A DNA stretch of 64,000 nucleotides from Dyella japonica A8 (GCF_000725385.1 NZ_CP008884.1:62001-126000), one strand, 5' to 3'. Positions 46,628 through 55,980 are shown, numbered from the stretch's first letter. The notes: generated by a model from the sequence alone, not told the origin. Numbers and translations are program-made.

Positions 46628-48823
46628 ATGGATGTCTCCCACCTGATCGACAAGCTCAACGACGCGCAGCGCGAAGCCGTCTGCGCCCCGCCTGGCAATT
46701 ACCTCGTGCTCGCGGGCGCCGGCTCCGGCAAGACGCGCGTGCTCACGCACCGCATCGGCTGGCTCACGCAGGTCGAGGGCATATCGCCCTGGGCGATCCT
46801 CGCCGTGACCTTCACCAACAAGGCCGCCGGTGAAATGCGCGCGCGCCTGGACCAGCTGATTCCCGGCGGCACCCAGGGCCTTACCGTGGGCACCTTCCAC
46901 GGCATCGCGCATCGCCTGTTGCGCCGACACTGGCGCGAGGCGGGCTTGCCGGAAGGCTTCCAGATCCTCGATGCCGACGACCAGCAGCGCATCGTCAAGC
47001 GCGTGGTCGCGGGCCTCGGGCTCGATGAGGCTCGCTTCCCGCCGCGTCAGGCCACCTGGCAGATCAACCAGTGGAAGGACGAAGGCAAGCGCGCGGACAG
47101 CATCGAGCATCGCGATCATCCGATGACGCGCACGCTGGTGCAGATCTACCAGGCGTACGAGGAAGCCTGCCGCCGCGCCGGTTTGGTCGACTTCGCCGAA
47201 CTGCTGCTGCGCGCGCACGAGCTGTGGCTGCACAACCCGGCCATCCTCGAGCACTACCGCGACCGCTGGCGTTATCTGCTGATCGACGAGTTCCAGGACA
47301 CCAACACGCTGCAGTACGCATGGATTCGTGTGCTGGCCGGCAACACGGGGCAGGTGTTCGTGGTGGGCGACGACGACCAGGCCATCTACGGCTGGCGCGG
47401 CGCGAAGGTGGAGAACGTGCAGCAGTTCCTGCGCGATTTCCCGGGCTCCAAGACCATCAAGCTGGAACAGAACTACCGCTCCACCTCCACCATCCTCAAG
47501 GCCGCCAACAGCGTGATCGCCCGCAATGGCGGCCGCCTGGGCAAGCAGCTGTGGACGGATGGCGGCGAAGGCGAACGCATTGCGCTGTACTCCGCGTACA
47601 ACGAGCAGGACGAAGCGCGCTTTGTGATCGAGCGCATCCGCGAATACGTCGCCGAGCACGGCGAGGCACGCGACTGCGCCATCCTCTACCGCTCCAACGC
47701 GCAGTCACGCAACTTCGAAGAACAGCTGATGCAGCGGGACATCCGCTTCCGCGTGTACGGCGGCCAGCGTTTCTTCGACCGCGCGGAGATCAAGGACGCG
47801 CTGGCCTACCTGCGCCTGTCCTCCAACCGCCAGGACGATGCCGCGTTCGAGCGCGCGGTGAACACACCGCCGCGCGGCATCGGCGATCGCACGTTGGACG
47901 TGCTGCGTCGTCGCGCGCGCGCCGAAAACAGCTCGATGTGGGAGGCTGCGCTCAGCGAACTCAGCGGCGGCAAGGAGCTGGCTGGCCGCGCCAAGAACGC
48001 GGTGAAGGCCTTCCTCACCATGATCGAGGATATGGCGCGCGCCTTCGCCGGCGCCGGTGTGGGCGACGCGCTGGCCTTGGCCGAACAGATCGATCACGCC
48101 ATCACCCACACCGGCCTGCGCGACTTCTACGAGAAGGACAGCCGCGGCAACGCCGAATCGCGCGTGGAGAACCTGGACGAACTGGTCAACGTCGCCAGTC
48201 GCTTCGAGCTGACGCCGGACGACGAAGAAGCAGGCTTGAGCGAACTGGCCGCCTTCCTGTCGCATGCGGCACTCGAAGCCGGCGAGGGCCAGGGCGAAGC
48301 GTGGGACGATTGCGTGCAACTGATGACTCTGCACTCGGCCAAGGGCCTGGAGTTCCCGGTGGTCTTCCTGGTCGGCATGGAAGAAGGCCTGTTCCCCAGC
48401 CAGCGCTCGGTGGAAGACGAGGGCCGCCTCGAAGAGGAACGCCGCCTCGCCTACGTGGGCATCACCCGCGCCCGCGAGCGCCTGTTCATCACCTACGCCG
48501 AGTCACGCCGCATGCACGGCGTGGAAATGCTGGCACGTCCGTCGCGCTTCCTGGCCGAGATCCCGCCAGAGCTGATCGACGAGGTGCGTCCGCGCGTGCA
48601 GGTGAGTCGTCCGTTGTATGGCGCGCGCCCGACGGGCGGCTCCAAGTCGCTGGAAGAAGCCATGCCGCTGACGCTTGGCCAGCGCGTGAGCCATCCGAGC
48701 TTTGGCGAGGGAATCGTGGTCAGTGCGGAAGGCAGCGGCGCGCACATGCGCATCCAGGTGAACTTCGCCAGCAGCGGCAGCAAGTGGCTGGTCTACGCCT
48801 ATGCCAACCTGACGCCGTTGTAG
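46628..48823 (+). CDS. uvrD: DNA helicase II (UvrD)
   Basis: A 731-residue superfamily 1A 3'-5' helicase for nucleotide-excision and mismatch repair. The Walker A motif is AGAGSGKT (residues 29-36). Motif II is LLIDEFQDTN, motif III GDDDQAIYGWRGA, motif IV EQNYRS, and motif V/VI include TLHSAKGLEFPVVFLVG and AYVGITRARERL. The C-terminal end (RVSHPSFGEGIVV) is the Tudor-like RNA polymerase-binding domain of UvrD. The ATG at 46628 gives MDVSHLIDKLNDAQ as in other UvrD proteins. Confidence 0.96.
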   Translation: MDVSHLIDKLNDAQREAVCAPPGNYLVLAGAGSGKTRVLTHRIGWLTQVEGISPWAILAVTFTNKAAGEMRARLDQLIPGGTQGLTVGTFHGIAHRLLRRHWREAGLPEGFQILDADDQQRIVKRVVAGLGLDEARFPPRQATWQINQWKDEGKRADSIEHRDHPMTRTLVQIYQAYEEACRRAGLVDFAELLLRAHELWLHNPAILEHYRDRWRYLLIDEFQDTNTLQYAWIRVLAGNTGQVFVVGDDDQAIYGWRGAKVENVQQFLRDFPGSKTIKLEQNYRSTSTILKAANSVIARNGGRLGKQLWTDGGEGERIALYSAYNEQDEARFVIERIREYVAEHGEARDCAILYRSNAQSRNFEEQLMQRDIRFRVYGGQRFFDRAEIKDALAYLRLSSNRQDDAAFERAVNTPPRGIGDRTLDVLRRRARAENSSMWEAALSELSGGKELAGRAKNAVKAFLTMIEDMARAFAGAGVGDALALAEQIDHAITHTGLRDFYEKDSRGNAESRVENLDELVNVASRFELTPDDEEAGLSELAAFLSHAALEAGEGQGEAWDDCVQLMTLHSAKGLEFPVVFLVGMEEGLFPSQRSVEDEGRLEEERRLAYVGITRARERLFITYAESRRMHGVEMLARPSRFLAEIPPELIDEVRPRVQVSRPLYGARPTGGSKSLEEAMPLTLGQRVSHPSFGEGIVVSAEGSGAHMRIQVNFASSGSKWLVYAYANLTPL

Positions 48824-48854
48824 GCACGAAACCAGGCACGAGAGGCCGACGATC

Positions 48855-49424
48855 ATGAGCGACCAGCCTTCACTGCGTGACAACCTGCGCCAGCTGTTCG
48901 ACGTGCAGCAGGGCATGGCCTTCGTCTACCGGCACCTGCCGTGGACACATCGCCTGATGCAGGGCGCATGGTTTGCGCTGCTGGCCACGCTGGCAGCCAG
49001 CGCCTCGTACGGCCTTGGCCTGCTGGTGCACACCCAGCAGGCATTCTGGGCGGCACTGACGGCCATCGCGGTGACGCAGCAGACCTATTTGGACACGCGC
49101 TCGTCCTCGCGCGACCAGATCATCGGCGCCTTGGTGGGCAGCCTCGCCGGCTTCGGCGCCGTGCTGCTGATGGGCGAGCAATACACGGCCTACCTGGTCG
49201 GCATCGTGGCCGCCATCGGCGCGTGCTGGTTGCTGGGCGTGGGCAGCGCGGCCCGGCTCAGCGCCAGCACCACCACCATCATCATGCTGGTGCCGCACAC
49301 CGGCTCGTTCTGGCTGATTGCGCTCACCCGCGTGGGCGAGGTGGCGCTCGGCATCGCCTGCGCGCTGGCCGTGGTGGCGGTGGCCGAGCGGGTGCAGCGC
49401 TGGTGGGTGCAGCCGGCCGAGTGA
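48855..49424 (+). CDS. FUSC-like membrane protein
   Basis: A 189-residue inner-membrane protein with about five hydrophobic segments. The stretch FWAALTAIAVTQQTYLDT followed by RDQIIGALVGSLAGFGAVLL is the fusaric-acid-resistance (FUSC/AaeB-like) membrane domain, here without the long cytoplasmic half found in full exporters. It starts 31 bases after uvrD. A role in aromatic-acid efflux is possible but unproven for short members. The AGGCACGAGAGG before the ATG supports this start. Confidence 0.78.
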   Translation: MSDQPSLRDNLRQLFDVQQGMAFVYRHLPWTHRLMQGAWFALLATLAASASYGLGLLVHTQQAFWAALTAIAVTQQTYLDTRSSSRDQIIGALVGSLAGFGAVLLMGEQYTAYLVGIVAAIGACWLLGVGSAARLSASTTTIIMLVPHTGSFWLIALTRVGEVALGIACALAVVAVAERVQRWWVQPAE

Positions 49425-49523
49425 GCCGGATATCATCTGCCTGCTGAACGCACGAAGCTTCGACCGGAACCGGCGAGTCGCGCCGGCGCTCCCAACGTCC
49501 AGGCATCCGAAACGGTTCAAGCC

Positions 49524-49880
49524 ATGACGACCGACAACCCCGGCGATACTTCCGACACCAGCCGCGCGCGCCTGGACCACGATATCTGCGTGCACATCTT
49601 CACCGCGTCGGCCGCGATGGTCGGCGTGTGCCTCACCGTCATCGGCATCCTTCGCGTGGTGATCTCGCTGCGCAAGGAAGACTTGCTGGGCGATGACCTG
49701 CTGGCGGTGAACGCCATGCTTTACCTCGCGTCCTGCCTGGTGTCGTACTGGGCGTTGCGCACGCGCAACCTGGGGCGCAACCATCGGCTGGAACGCATCG
49801 CCGACGCGATCTTCCTGGTGTCACTGGTGTTCACCGCCGTCAATGCCGGCTTCATCACCTGGGCGATTTCGGCGAGCTGA
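49524..49880 (+). CDS. Small membrane protein of unknown function
   Basis: A 118-residue protein with three hydrophobic helices: AAMVGVCLTVIGILRVVISL, AVNAMLYLASCLVSYWALRT and IADAIFLVSLVFTAVNAGFI, after a polar N-terminus. Similar short proteins occur in many Proteobacteria, but I do not recognise a role. It ends directly at a strong bidirectional terminator and converges with hemY. Confidence 0.78.
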   Translation: MTTDNPGDTSDTSRARLDHDICVHIFTASAAMVGVCLTVIGILRVVISLRKEDLLGDDLLAVNAMLYLASCLVSYWALRTRNLGRNHRLERIADAIFLVSLVFTAVNAGFITWAISAS

Positions 49881-49914
49881 AAAAAAAGCCGCTTCGATCG
49901 GAAGCGGCTTTTTT
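49881..49914. terminator. Bidirectional terminator between the membrane protein and hemY
   Basis: AAAAAAAGCCGCTTC and GAAGCGGCTTTTTT form a stem with A and T runs on both sides, so it can end transcripts from both strands. The hemY stop codon begins two bases beyond it. Confidence 0.93.
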
Positions 49915-49915
49915 C

Positions 49916-51172
49916 TTACTCCGGCAGCCTTGGCACACCGTGTTCGCTGCGCTCTTCCACCGCGATCGGACGCGTATCCAGTCGTGTGGAGCGCGCGCCC
50001 TGCGGCAACGGCTGGATAGCCTCGCCGCGGGCCAGCGCGAGTGCATTGCGGTAGCAGCGCTGCGCCAGCGCGGCATCGCCCTGACCCGCGTGCACGTCGC
50101 CCAACGCTTCCCAGGCACCGCTGCTCGGCGTGAGCGCCAGCGAGCGTTCCAGGTACTGCGTGGCCTTGCCCCAAAGATTCAGGCGCACGCACATGCGGCC
50201 CAGTGTCAGCAGCAGCGCGGCGTCGTTGGGGTGGCCGTCCAGCCACGATTCGGCGCGACGCAGGCGGGCTTCGATGTCCTCCGCCCCGAGTGAACCGTAC
50301 GTCTCGATCAACAAGGGCGACCACTCGCGACGCAGGGCCGATTCCACCTCGTCCATGGCCGGCAGCATCATGCCGAACGCGGCGGCCTGGCGCGCATAGG
50401 CGTCGATGGCGGCGGGGATGCGACGCTGCGCCTTGGGCAGTTGCGACCACAATGTGTTGAGCGCGGCGGCATCGGATGCACCGCGCAGCGAAGCGGCAAG
50501 CACCTGCGCCTCCAGCACGGCGAAGTTCCTGGCGCCGAGCGCACCGCTCTTCTGCAGGGGCTCCAGCGCCTGACGCGCGCGGCGATGGTCGCCGCTGGCC
50601 AGCGCGGCCAGCGCGAGTTCGCGCCAGCCGCCGGGCGTGAGGTTGCCGGCATCCGCATCGGCGGCGAGCAGGTTCACCGCCTCGACCGCACGACCTTCGC
50701 GACGCAGCACCCGCGCGCGCAGCACGCGTGCCGCACGCGGTGCGACCTGAGCGGCTTCATCGAGCGTGGTGAGCGCGCGGTTGTTCTCGCCACGACGCGA
50801 GGCCGCTTCAGCCGCCGCGAGCAACGCGGGACCGCGCAGCGCGTCCAACCGCGAGGCGCGGTGCAGGTCACGCTCGGCGTCGCCATGACGGCCTTCCATC
50901 AGCGCCTGCAGGCCGTCGCTCATCTTCTTGCGGCTGAGGCGGCGATGACGGCGCGTGAACGCGCCGAACGGCCAGCGCACGGCGAACCACACCGCGCTGA
51001 GCAGGGCCCAGGCCAGCAACAGCACAACGACGGCGGCGACCACCGTGGTCTCGGCCTGCCAGCCGCGCAGCTGCACCAGTACGTAGCCCGGATCTTCGGC
51101 TACCCAGTGCCAGCCGAACGCGGCCAGTGCCGCCACGATCACCAGCACCAGAATCCAGCGCCACAACTTCAT
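49916..51172 (-). CDS. hemY: HemY, heme-biosynthesis-associated TPR membrane protein
   Basis: A 418-residue inner-membrane protein. Two N-terminal helices (WILVLVIVAALAAFGWHWVA and AVVVLLLAWALLSAVWFAV) with GYVLVQLRGWQAET between them form the HemY_N domain. TPR-like helical repeats fill the rest (ALMEGRHGDAERDLHRA onward). It is conserved in gammaproteobacterial hemCDXY operons; its exact biochemical role is unsettled and it is not the Bacillus protoporphyrinogen oxidase of the same name. Its ATG overlaps the hemX stop by four bases. Confidence 0.93.
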   Translation of the reverse strand: MKLWRWILVLVIVAALAAFGWHWVAEDPGYVLVQLRGWQAETTVVAAVVVLLLAWALLSAVWFAVRWPFGAFTRRHRRLSRKKMSDGLQALMEGRHGDAERDLHRASRLDALRGPALLAAAEAASRRGENNRALTTLDEAAQVAPRAARVLRARVLRREGRAVEAVNLLAADADAGNLTPGGWRELALAALASGDHRRARQALEPLQKSGALGARNFAVLEAQVLAASLRGASDAAALNTLWSQLPKAQRRIPAAIDAYARQAAAFGMMLPAMDEVESALRREWSPLLIETYGSLGAEDIEARLRRAESWLDGHPNDAALLLTLGRMCVRLNLWGKATQYLERSLALTPSSGAWEALGDVHAGQGDAALAQRCYRNALALARGEAIQPLPQGARSTRLDTRPIAVEERSEHGVPRLPE

Positions 51173-52278
51173 GGCTTGGCTCCGGTCGAGCTGGCGCTGG
51201 CTGGCTTGAGTGCATGCACGGCGCGCAAGTTGCGCAGTTCGTTGAGCGCGGCGCCGAGCTGCACGGGCGCGCCCGGCGACTGGGCGATCAGCGCGGAGAG
51301 CTGCTCGCGGGCCTGCTGCACCGGCGCGGCACCCGCGTCGAACTGCGCGGCGATGCCGCCGTCGGCACGCTTGAGCGCGGCGACGTAGGCGTCGCGGTCG
51401 GAGGCAAGCAGGGCCGCCTGCGCCTGCGCCAGGTCGATCGCGGTCAATTCGCGCGCAAAACGCGCATCGGCCACGGACAGCGGTGCGCCGTTGGTGCGCT
51501 GCACCTTCACCACGTTGTTAAGCGCGCCCATGATGCGCGACCAGCCGCTGCTCGCCGCGTCGGACGACGCCGCATCCAGCGGCTTGAGCGGAAGCGCCAT
51601 CATCGAGGCGCGCAGGTTGCTCAGCGTGGTCAGCGCGGTATCGAGGTTGACCGCCTTGCTCTTGGTCAGCGCGTCGCGTTCCGCGCCAATGCTCTGGCGC
51701 AAGCCGGAGAACGCACCGTCGTTGACCGCCGCCAGCGCCTGGTCAGCCAGTGCATAAGCCGCCAGCGCGCCCTGCGCGTCATGGAACAGGTCGTAGCGTT
51801 CCTTGGCCATGCGCAGCAGCGACTCGGTTTCATCCAGCAGCATGGCGTCGTGACCGGACAGCGTCTTTTCCGACAGCTTGGCCACGGCGTCTTCGAGGTT
51901 GCGCGTGCGTTCGGCCTCGCCGAGCACTTCCTCGCGCAGCGAGCGATTCACTTGGTCGGCGTCGCCTAGGCGCTGGCGCAGCAGGTTGCGTTCGCTGTCG
52001 CTGGCACTGAAGGCGCTTTCCAGCGTATCCACGCGTTGCTTGAGTGCGTCGACGGTGGCGTGGCTGGCCGCACTGCCCTGTTCCTGCTGCCACTGGCGCC
52101 AGCCCACGTAACCGGCTCCGCCGACGGCGACCAGCGAGAGCAGCAACGCCACGGCCAGCGTGCCACTGCCGCGCCGTGCGGGCGATGTGGTGCGCGCCGG
52201 ACGGGGAGAGGTTTCGGAACGCGCACCCGCGGATGCGCCGCTATCGAGGAAGGAGTCGTCTTGGCTCATGCGAGACAT
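51169..52278 (-). CDS. hemX: HemX-type inner-membrane protein
   Basis: A 369-residue protein: polar N-terminus, one transmembrane helix (TLAVALLLSLVAVGGAGYVGW), then a long alpha-helical periplasmic part with coiled-coil character (VDALKQRVDTLESAF...LRQRLGDADQVNRSLREE). It belongs to the HemX family encoded with hemD. The old label uroporphyrinogen-III C-methyltransferase is not supported, since no SAM-binding motif is visible. ATGs at 52278 and 52269 are both possible. Sits between hemD (69 bases upstream) and hemY. Confidence 0.92.
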   Translation of the reverse strand: MSRMSQDDSFLDSGASAGARSETSPRPARTTSPARRGSGTLAVALLLSLVAVGGAGYVGWRQWQQEQGSAASHATVDALKQRVDTLESAFSASDSERNLLRQRLGDADQVNRSLREEVLGEAERTRNLEDAVAKLSEKTLSGHDAMLLDETESLLRMAKERYDLFHDAQGALAAYALADQALAAVNDGAFSGLRQSIGAERDALTKSKAVNLDTALTTLSNLRASMMALPLKPLDAASSDAASSGWSRIMGALNNVVKVQRTNGAPLSVADARFARELTAIDLAQAQAALLASDRDAYVAALKRADGGIAAQFDAGAAPVQQAREQLSALIAQSPGAPVQLGAALNELRNLRAVHALKPASASSTGAKP

Positions 52279-52346
52279 GCTAACAGCCCGCGATGGCGGA
52301 CTCGCATCAAACGCGCGTGAAAGTCGCCGATTCCGCGGGAAAAAGA

Positions 52347-53114
52347 TCAGGCCCGCGCCGCCGCCGCGAGCAGGTTTTCAGACAGCGCCGAATCGGCGAC
52401 CACGACGCGCCGGAAACCGGCCGCGCGGGCCGCGTCAGCAAGCCGCTCGCTGCTGGCGACGGCCACGGCGCGGCAAAGGCGCGCGAACGCGTCGGCAGGC
52501 AAGCCCTGCTTCAGGTTGTTCAGCGCCTCGGCACTGGACAGCAGCACGCGCGCGTCCGCCGGCAACTGCATCACGGCATCGAGCTGGCGGCGTTGCCAGC
52601 GCGGCACGCCACGGCGATAGACATGCACCTCGCGCAGCCGCGCACCACGCGCCGCCAGTTCGGCGCGCAGCACGCCGCGCCCGCCCGGCGCGCCGATCAG
52701 GGCGACGCGTCGGCCGTTGAGCCCGGCCAGCGCGGGGTGCTCCAGCAAGCCTTCGCTGTCCTGGCTTCCGGCCGGAACCAGTGCCTTGAGGCCATGACGA
52801 CCCAGCGCCCGCGCGGTGCCCCGCCCTACGGCGAGCACCATGGCCCGGGTATCCAGCGATGCCAGTCGCGCCGCGAAGCGCACGGCGGCGGGGCTGGTGA
52901 ATACCAGCAGCTCGTCGCCCAGGGCCGCGCGCAGCGCCGTGGCGGCACCCGGCCCATCCACGGCACGCAACGACAGGCCCGGCAGCAGCAGGGCATCGCC
53001 GCCGAGCCGCCGCACCTTGCGCGCCAGCGGCGAGCCGGTGCCGGCCGGTCGCGTGACCACCACGACGCGTCCATCCAGCGTGTGCTCGGCAGGGGGCGGG
53101 GATCGCGGTTTCAT
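52347..53114 (-). CDS. hemD: Uroporphyrinogen-III synthase
   Basis: A 255-residue cytosolic enzyme that closes and inverts ring D of hydroxymethylbilane to give uroporphyrinogen III. The sequence is poorly conserved as usual, but the two-domain layout is clear: VVVTRPAGTGSPLARKV at the start, VFTSPAAVRFAARL at the first hinge, and VLLSSAEALNNLKQGLP in the second domain. It is the first gene of hemD-hemX-hemY here. hemC, often just upstream, is not in this window. Confidence 0.93.
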   Translation of the reverse strand: MKPRSPPPAEHTLDGRVVVVTRPAGTGSPLARKVRRLGGDALLLPGLSLRAVDGPGAATALRAALGDELLVFTSPAAVRFAARLASLDTRAMVLAVGRGTARALGRHGLKALVPAGSQDSEGLLEHPALAGLNGRRVALIGAPGGRGVLRAELAARGARLREVHVYRRGVPRWQRRQLDAVMQLPADARVLLSSAEALNNLKQGLPADAFARLCRAVAVASSERLADAARAAGFRRVVVADSALSENLLAAAARA

Positions 53115-53224
53115 CGGCCACTCCGGGGAATGCCGCGAGTGTAACGGCCATGCGCCTGCGGATGGTCCACCTGGCTACGTAAACTATTCCTTCCCCCTCC
53201 GTGACCCCACCCCAATCACCCACG

Positions 53225-53707
53225 ATGAGCACCACCGAAAGGCATACCCTTGCGCGCAAGCTGGTTGGCTTCATGCGCGACGAAATCCCGCTCGCGCAGA
53301 ACATGGACCTGAATCTGCATGACTGCGACGACGGGCGGCTGTCGCTGGCCGCGCCATTGAGCCCCAACATCAACGACAAGGGCTGTGCCTTTGGCGGCAG
53401 CCTGGTGAGCGTGATGACGCTCAACGGCTGGGGCCTGGTCGAACTGGAGCTGCGCATGCGCGGTCTGGAGTGCGACGTGTTCGTGGGCGAATCCACCGTG
53501 CGTTACCTGGAACCGGTGTGGAGCGACTTCGTCAGTGAGGCCCGCCTGGCCGAGGGCGCGGACTGGACCGCGTTCTTCGACACGCTGGCCTCGCGCGGCC
53601 GGGCCCGCATCGAAGTGGTGTGCCGCGTGCCAGGCACCGGCGACAAGCCCGCGGCCACGCTGGAAGGCCGCTTCGTGGCCAAGCGCCGCTCGCCCGACGC
53701 CGTGTGA
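53225..53707 (+). CDS. YiiD_C-type hotdog thioesterase-like protein
   Basis: A 160-residue single hotdog domain resembling the putative thioesterase domain at the C-terminus of YiiD (PF09500). Visible are LSLAAPLSPNINDKGCAFGG, the substrate-site region with the GCAFGGS turn on the central helix, and FVGESTVRYLEPV. The substrate, possibly an acyl-CoA or acyl-ACP, is unknown. The ATG at 53225 gives a normal family N-terminus; an in-frame GTG at 53201 would add eight residues. It is divergent from hemD. Confidence 0.85.
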   Translation: MSTTERHTLARKLVGFMRDEIPLAQNMDLNLHDCDDGRLSLAAPLSPNINDKGCAFGGSLVSVMTLNGWGLVELELRMRGLECDVFVGESTVRYLEPVWSDFVSEARLAEGADWTAFFDTLASRGRARIEVVCRVPGTGDKPAATLEGRFVAKRRSPDAV

Positions 53708-53780
53708 AAACGAGGCCTGCGTGACGACACGGCGCCGGTGCTTTGGGCACAATGCAGGCCTTGTCCCAGGGGAAAGGCTC

Positions 53781-54194
53781 ATGCGTCGCATCCTGATTCC
53801 GCTCGTCACGGTGTCCCTGCTCGCGCTCGGTGGCTGCGCCACCGACCAGCGCAAGGACGCGCTCACCACCACGCTCAACGCCTACGCCAGCACGGTGCGC
53901 TGGGGCGACTTCAATGCGGCGCTGCAGTTCGTGGACCCGAAGGTGCGCGACGCGCACCCCATCCCGCCGCTGGAGATGGCCCGCTACCAGCAGTACAAGG
54001 TGAGCGGCTATGACGATGGCAACGGCCCGGTGCCCAACGGCCAGTTCGAAGTGCACCAGACGGTGCAGATCAACCTGATCAACGTGAATACGCAGCACGA
54101 GCGCAGCGTCACCGACCACCAGACCTGGCATTACGACGAGACCAGCAAGCACTGGTATCTGGAATCGGGCCTGCCGGACATCAGCCAGCAGTAG
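53781..54194 (+). CDS. Small lipoprotein of unknown function
   Basis: A 137-residue lipoprotein: signal MRRILIPLVTVSLLALGGC with the lipobox LGGC, then a soluble domain with TLNAYASTVRWGDFNAALQF and a C-terminal HQTWHYDETSKHWYLESGLP. The pattern resembles small alpha+beta periplasmic domains of the SnoaL/NTF2-like kind, though this is by eye only. CAGGGGAAAGG lies upstream of the ATG. I do not recognise a named family. Confidence 0.8.
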   Translation: MRRILIPLVTVSLLALGGCATDQRKDALTTTLNAYASTVRWGDFNAALQFVDPKVRDAHPIPPLEMARYQQYKVSGYDDGNGPVPNGQFEVHQTVQINLINVNTQHERSVTDHQTWHYDETSKHWYLESGLPDISQQ

Positions 54195-54221
54195 GCCTTG
54201 GCCAACCGAACCTTTCCTGTC

Positions 54222-54274
54222 CGTCCATCCCGGCGCACCCCGAAAAAGGGGGCAAGGGCCGGGATGACGAGCAG
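54222..54274. repeat. Truncated family B hairpin
   Basis: CCGTCCATCCCGGCGCACCC and GGGCCGGGATGACGAG form a short imperfect palindrome around CGAAAAAGGGGGC. It looks like a reduced family B element, downstream of the lipoprotein gene, and could serve as a hairpin at the transcript end. Confidence 0.6.
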
Positions 54275-54380
54275 GAATGTCGCCCGCCCTGGCGCCCCAA
54301 CATCCCCACGGCCAGCGGCCGTATAATCGCCCGTTCTGTTCACTCCACGCGGCCTTGCCCGCGCCTGCGGAACCCAACGA

Positions 54381-54833
54381 ATGAGCGACGTCCTGCACAA
54401 GCTGCCCGAATTCATCGGCCACAACCTGGCGCTTGCCGCGCTGTTCCTGATCCTGCTGCTGGGCCTGATCGTCACGCAGGTGATGATGCTGCTGCGCAAG
54501 TACAAGGAACTGACCCCGGCCAGCCTGACCTTGCTGATCAACCGCGAAGGGCCGCTGTTGATCGACCTTTCCGCCTATGCGGACTACGAGAAGGCCCATG
54601 TGCCGGGTTCGCGCCATGTCGCGCTCAGCCAGTTCGACCCCGAGCACAAGGACATCGCCAAGGCGAAGGACGTGCCGGTGGTGCTGATCGACAAGGATGG
54701 CCGCGGCGCCAGCGACAAGGCCGCGCAGCGCCTGGTCAAGGCAGGCTTCACCAAGGTCTACACCCTGGGCGGCGGCGTGATCGGCTGGCAGCAGGCCCAG
54801 CTGCCGGTGGCCAAGGGCAAGAACCCGGGCTGA
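54381..54833 (+). CDS. Membrane-anchored rhodanese-like protein lacking the active cysteine
   Basis: A 150-residue protein with one N-terminal transmembrane helix (LALAALFLILLLGLIVTQVMM) and a rhodanese-like domain (LLIDLSAYADYEKAHVPGSR, VYTLGGGVIGWQQA). Its layout matches E. coli YibN. The loop that normally carries the sulfur-accepting Cys reads VLIDKDGRGAS, with Asp at the cysteine position, so sulfur transfer is not expected. It is preceded by a family B remnant and is convergent with the flavoprotein gene. Confidence 0.87.
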   Translation: MSDVLHKLPEFIGHNLALAALFLILLLGLIVTQVMMLLRKYKELTPASLTLLINREGPLLIDLSAYADYEKAHVPGSRHVALSQFDPEHKDIAKAKDVPVVLIDKDGRGASDKAAQRLVKAGFTKVYTLGGGVIGWQQAQLPVAKGKNPG

Positions 54834-54879
54834 TGGCTCCAGGGGGCGGGGGCGCAACGCCTTCGCCCCGGGCAGGCTC

Positions 54880-55947
54880 TTACAAGCCGACGATGCCCGC
54901 GCGGTTGCCGAGGATCTGCGCCAGCACGTCGGGCGCGTAATCGAACGAATCGTAGTAGAGCCGCTCTTCCGGCAGCCCCGCGCCGGTGAAGAGCTTGCGC
55001 CCGGCGTCGATCATCGCCGGCGGGCCGCTCATATAGACGTCGTAGCCGGACAGGTCCGGGTGGTCCTGCAGCACGGCTTCGTGCACGAAGCCCGGGCGGA
55101 TACCGCTGGCCAGCGCCTGCTCCGCATCGGAAAGCACCGCGTGGAAGCTCAGGTCATGCGCGGATGCCGCCCAGCGTTCCGCCTGTTCGCGCATGTACAG
55201 ATCCGCCGCCTGGCGCGCGCCCCAGTACACATGCATAGGCCGGCGCGTGCCTAGCGCAATGAAGTGCTCGACGATGGCCTTCACCGGCGCGAAGCCGGTG
55301 CCGCCGGCCATGAAGATCATCGGCCGCTCGGCATCCTCGCGCGGCACGAAGGTGCCCAGCGGGCCCTCGATGCGCAACGGGTCGCCGACCTGCAGCGTAT
55401 CGTTCACCCACGAGGTGAAACCACCGCCCGCCACATGGCGCACATGCAGCTCGATGGTGCCGTCCGCCTGCGGGTGGTTAGCGATGGAGAACGGCCGGCG
55501 GCGTCCGCCGTCCAGCAGCACGTCCAGATACTGGCCTGGCAGCCAGGTGAGCCGTGCATCCGCCGACGCAGGCTTCAGGTGCAGGCCGATCACGTCGGGC
55601 GCGAGCATCCACTTGCGCGAGACCACCACGTCCACCTGCCGGCGGGCGATGTCTTCGACCGAGGTGACTTCGCGCGCCTCGATGGTGAGATCGCAACGCG
55701 GCACCGCCTGACAGAGCAGGATGGCGTGCTGCGCAGGCGATGTGCCGCTCAGCGCCACCGGGGGGTTGAACGGGTAATCGCAATACCCCTCGATGAGCGT
55801 GGCCTTGCAGCTGCCGCACACACCGGCGCGGCACGAATACGGCAGGGCGATGCCGGCCCGCTGGGCGGCCTCCAGCACGGTTTCGCCCGGAGCGACCGGA
55901 AAATGCCGGCCGGTGGATTGAATGGTGACCTTGTACACAGGGCGCAT
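54880..55947 (-). CDS. 2Fe-2S/FAD oxidoreductase (AscD/ferredoxin-reductase-like)
   Basis: A 355-residue protein. A plant-type 2Fe-2S ferredoxin domain comes first, with SCRAGVCGSCKA giving three cysteines and LLCQ the fourth. An FAD-binding domain has RRPFSIANHP, and an NAD(P)-binding domain has MAGGTGFAPVKAI. The set matches CDP-6-deoxy-delta-3,4-glucoseen reductase (AscD) and phenol-hydroxylase reductase types; in Xanthomonadaceae such genes are annotated as AscD without sugar genes around them. It would pass electrons from NAD(P)H to an unidentified oxygenase or reductase. The ATG at 55947 gives MRPVYKVTIQSTG. Confidence 0.85.
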   Translation of the reverse strand: MRPVYKVTIQSTGRHFPVAPGETVLEAAQRAGIALPYSCRAGVCGSCKATLIEGYCDYPFNPPVALSGTSPAQHAILLCQAVPRCDLTIEAREVTSVEDIARRQVDVVVSRKWMLAPDVIGLHLKPASADARLTWLPGQYLDVLLDGGRRRPFSIANHPQADGTIELHVRHVAGGGFTSWVNDTLQVGDPLRIEGPLGTFVPREDAERPMIFMAGGTGFAPVKAIVEHFIALGTRRPMHVYWGARQAADLYMREQAERWAASAHDLSFHAVLSDAEQALASGIRPGFVHEAVLQDHPDLSGYDVYMSGPPAMIDAGRKLFTGAGLPEERLYYDSFDYAPDVLAQILGNRAGIVGL

Positions 55948-55980
55948 TGTCGCGGGGTAAGCGTCCGTCGACAATGAGGG

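Noticed and set aside
51169..52278. HemX as a functional uroporphyrinogen-III C-methyltransferase.
   Set aside because: No SAM-binding or precorrin-methylase motif is visible; the protein is a single-span coiled-coil protein, so the old database label was not adopted.
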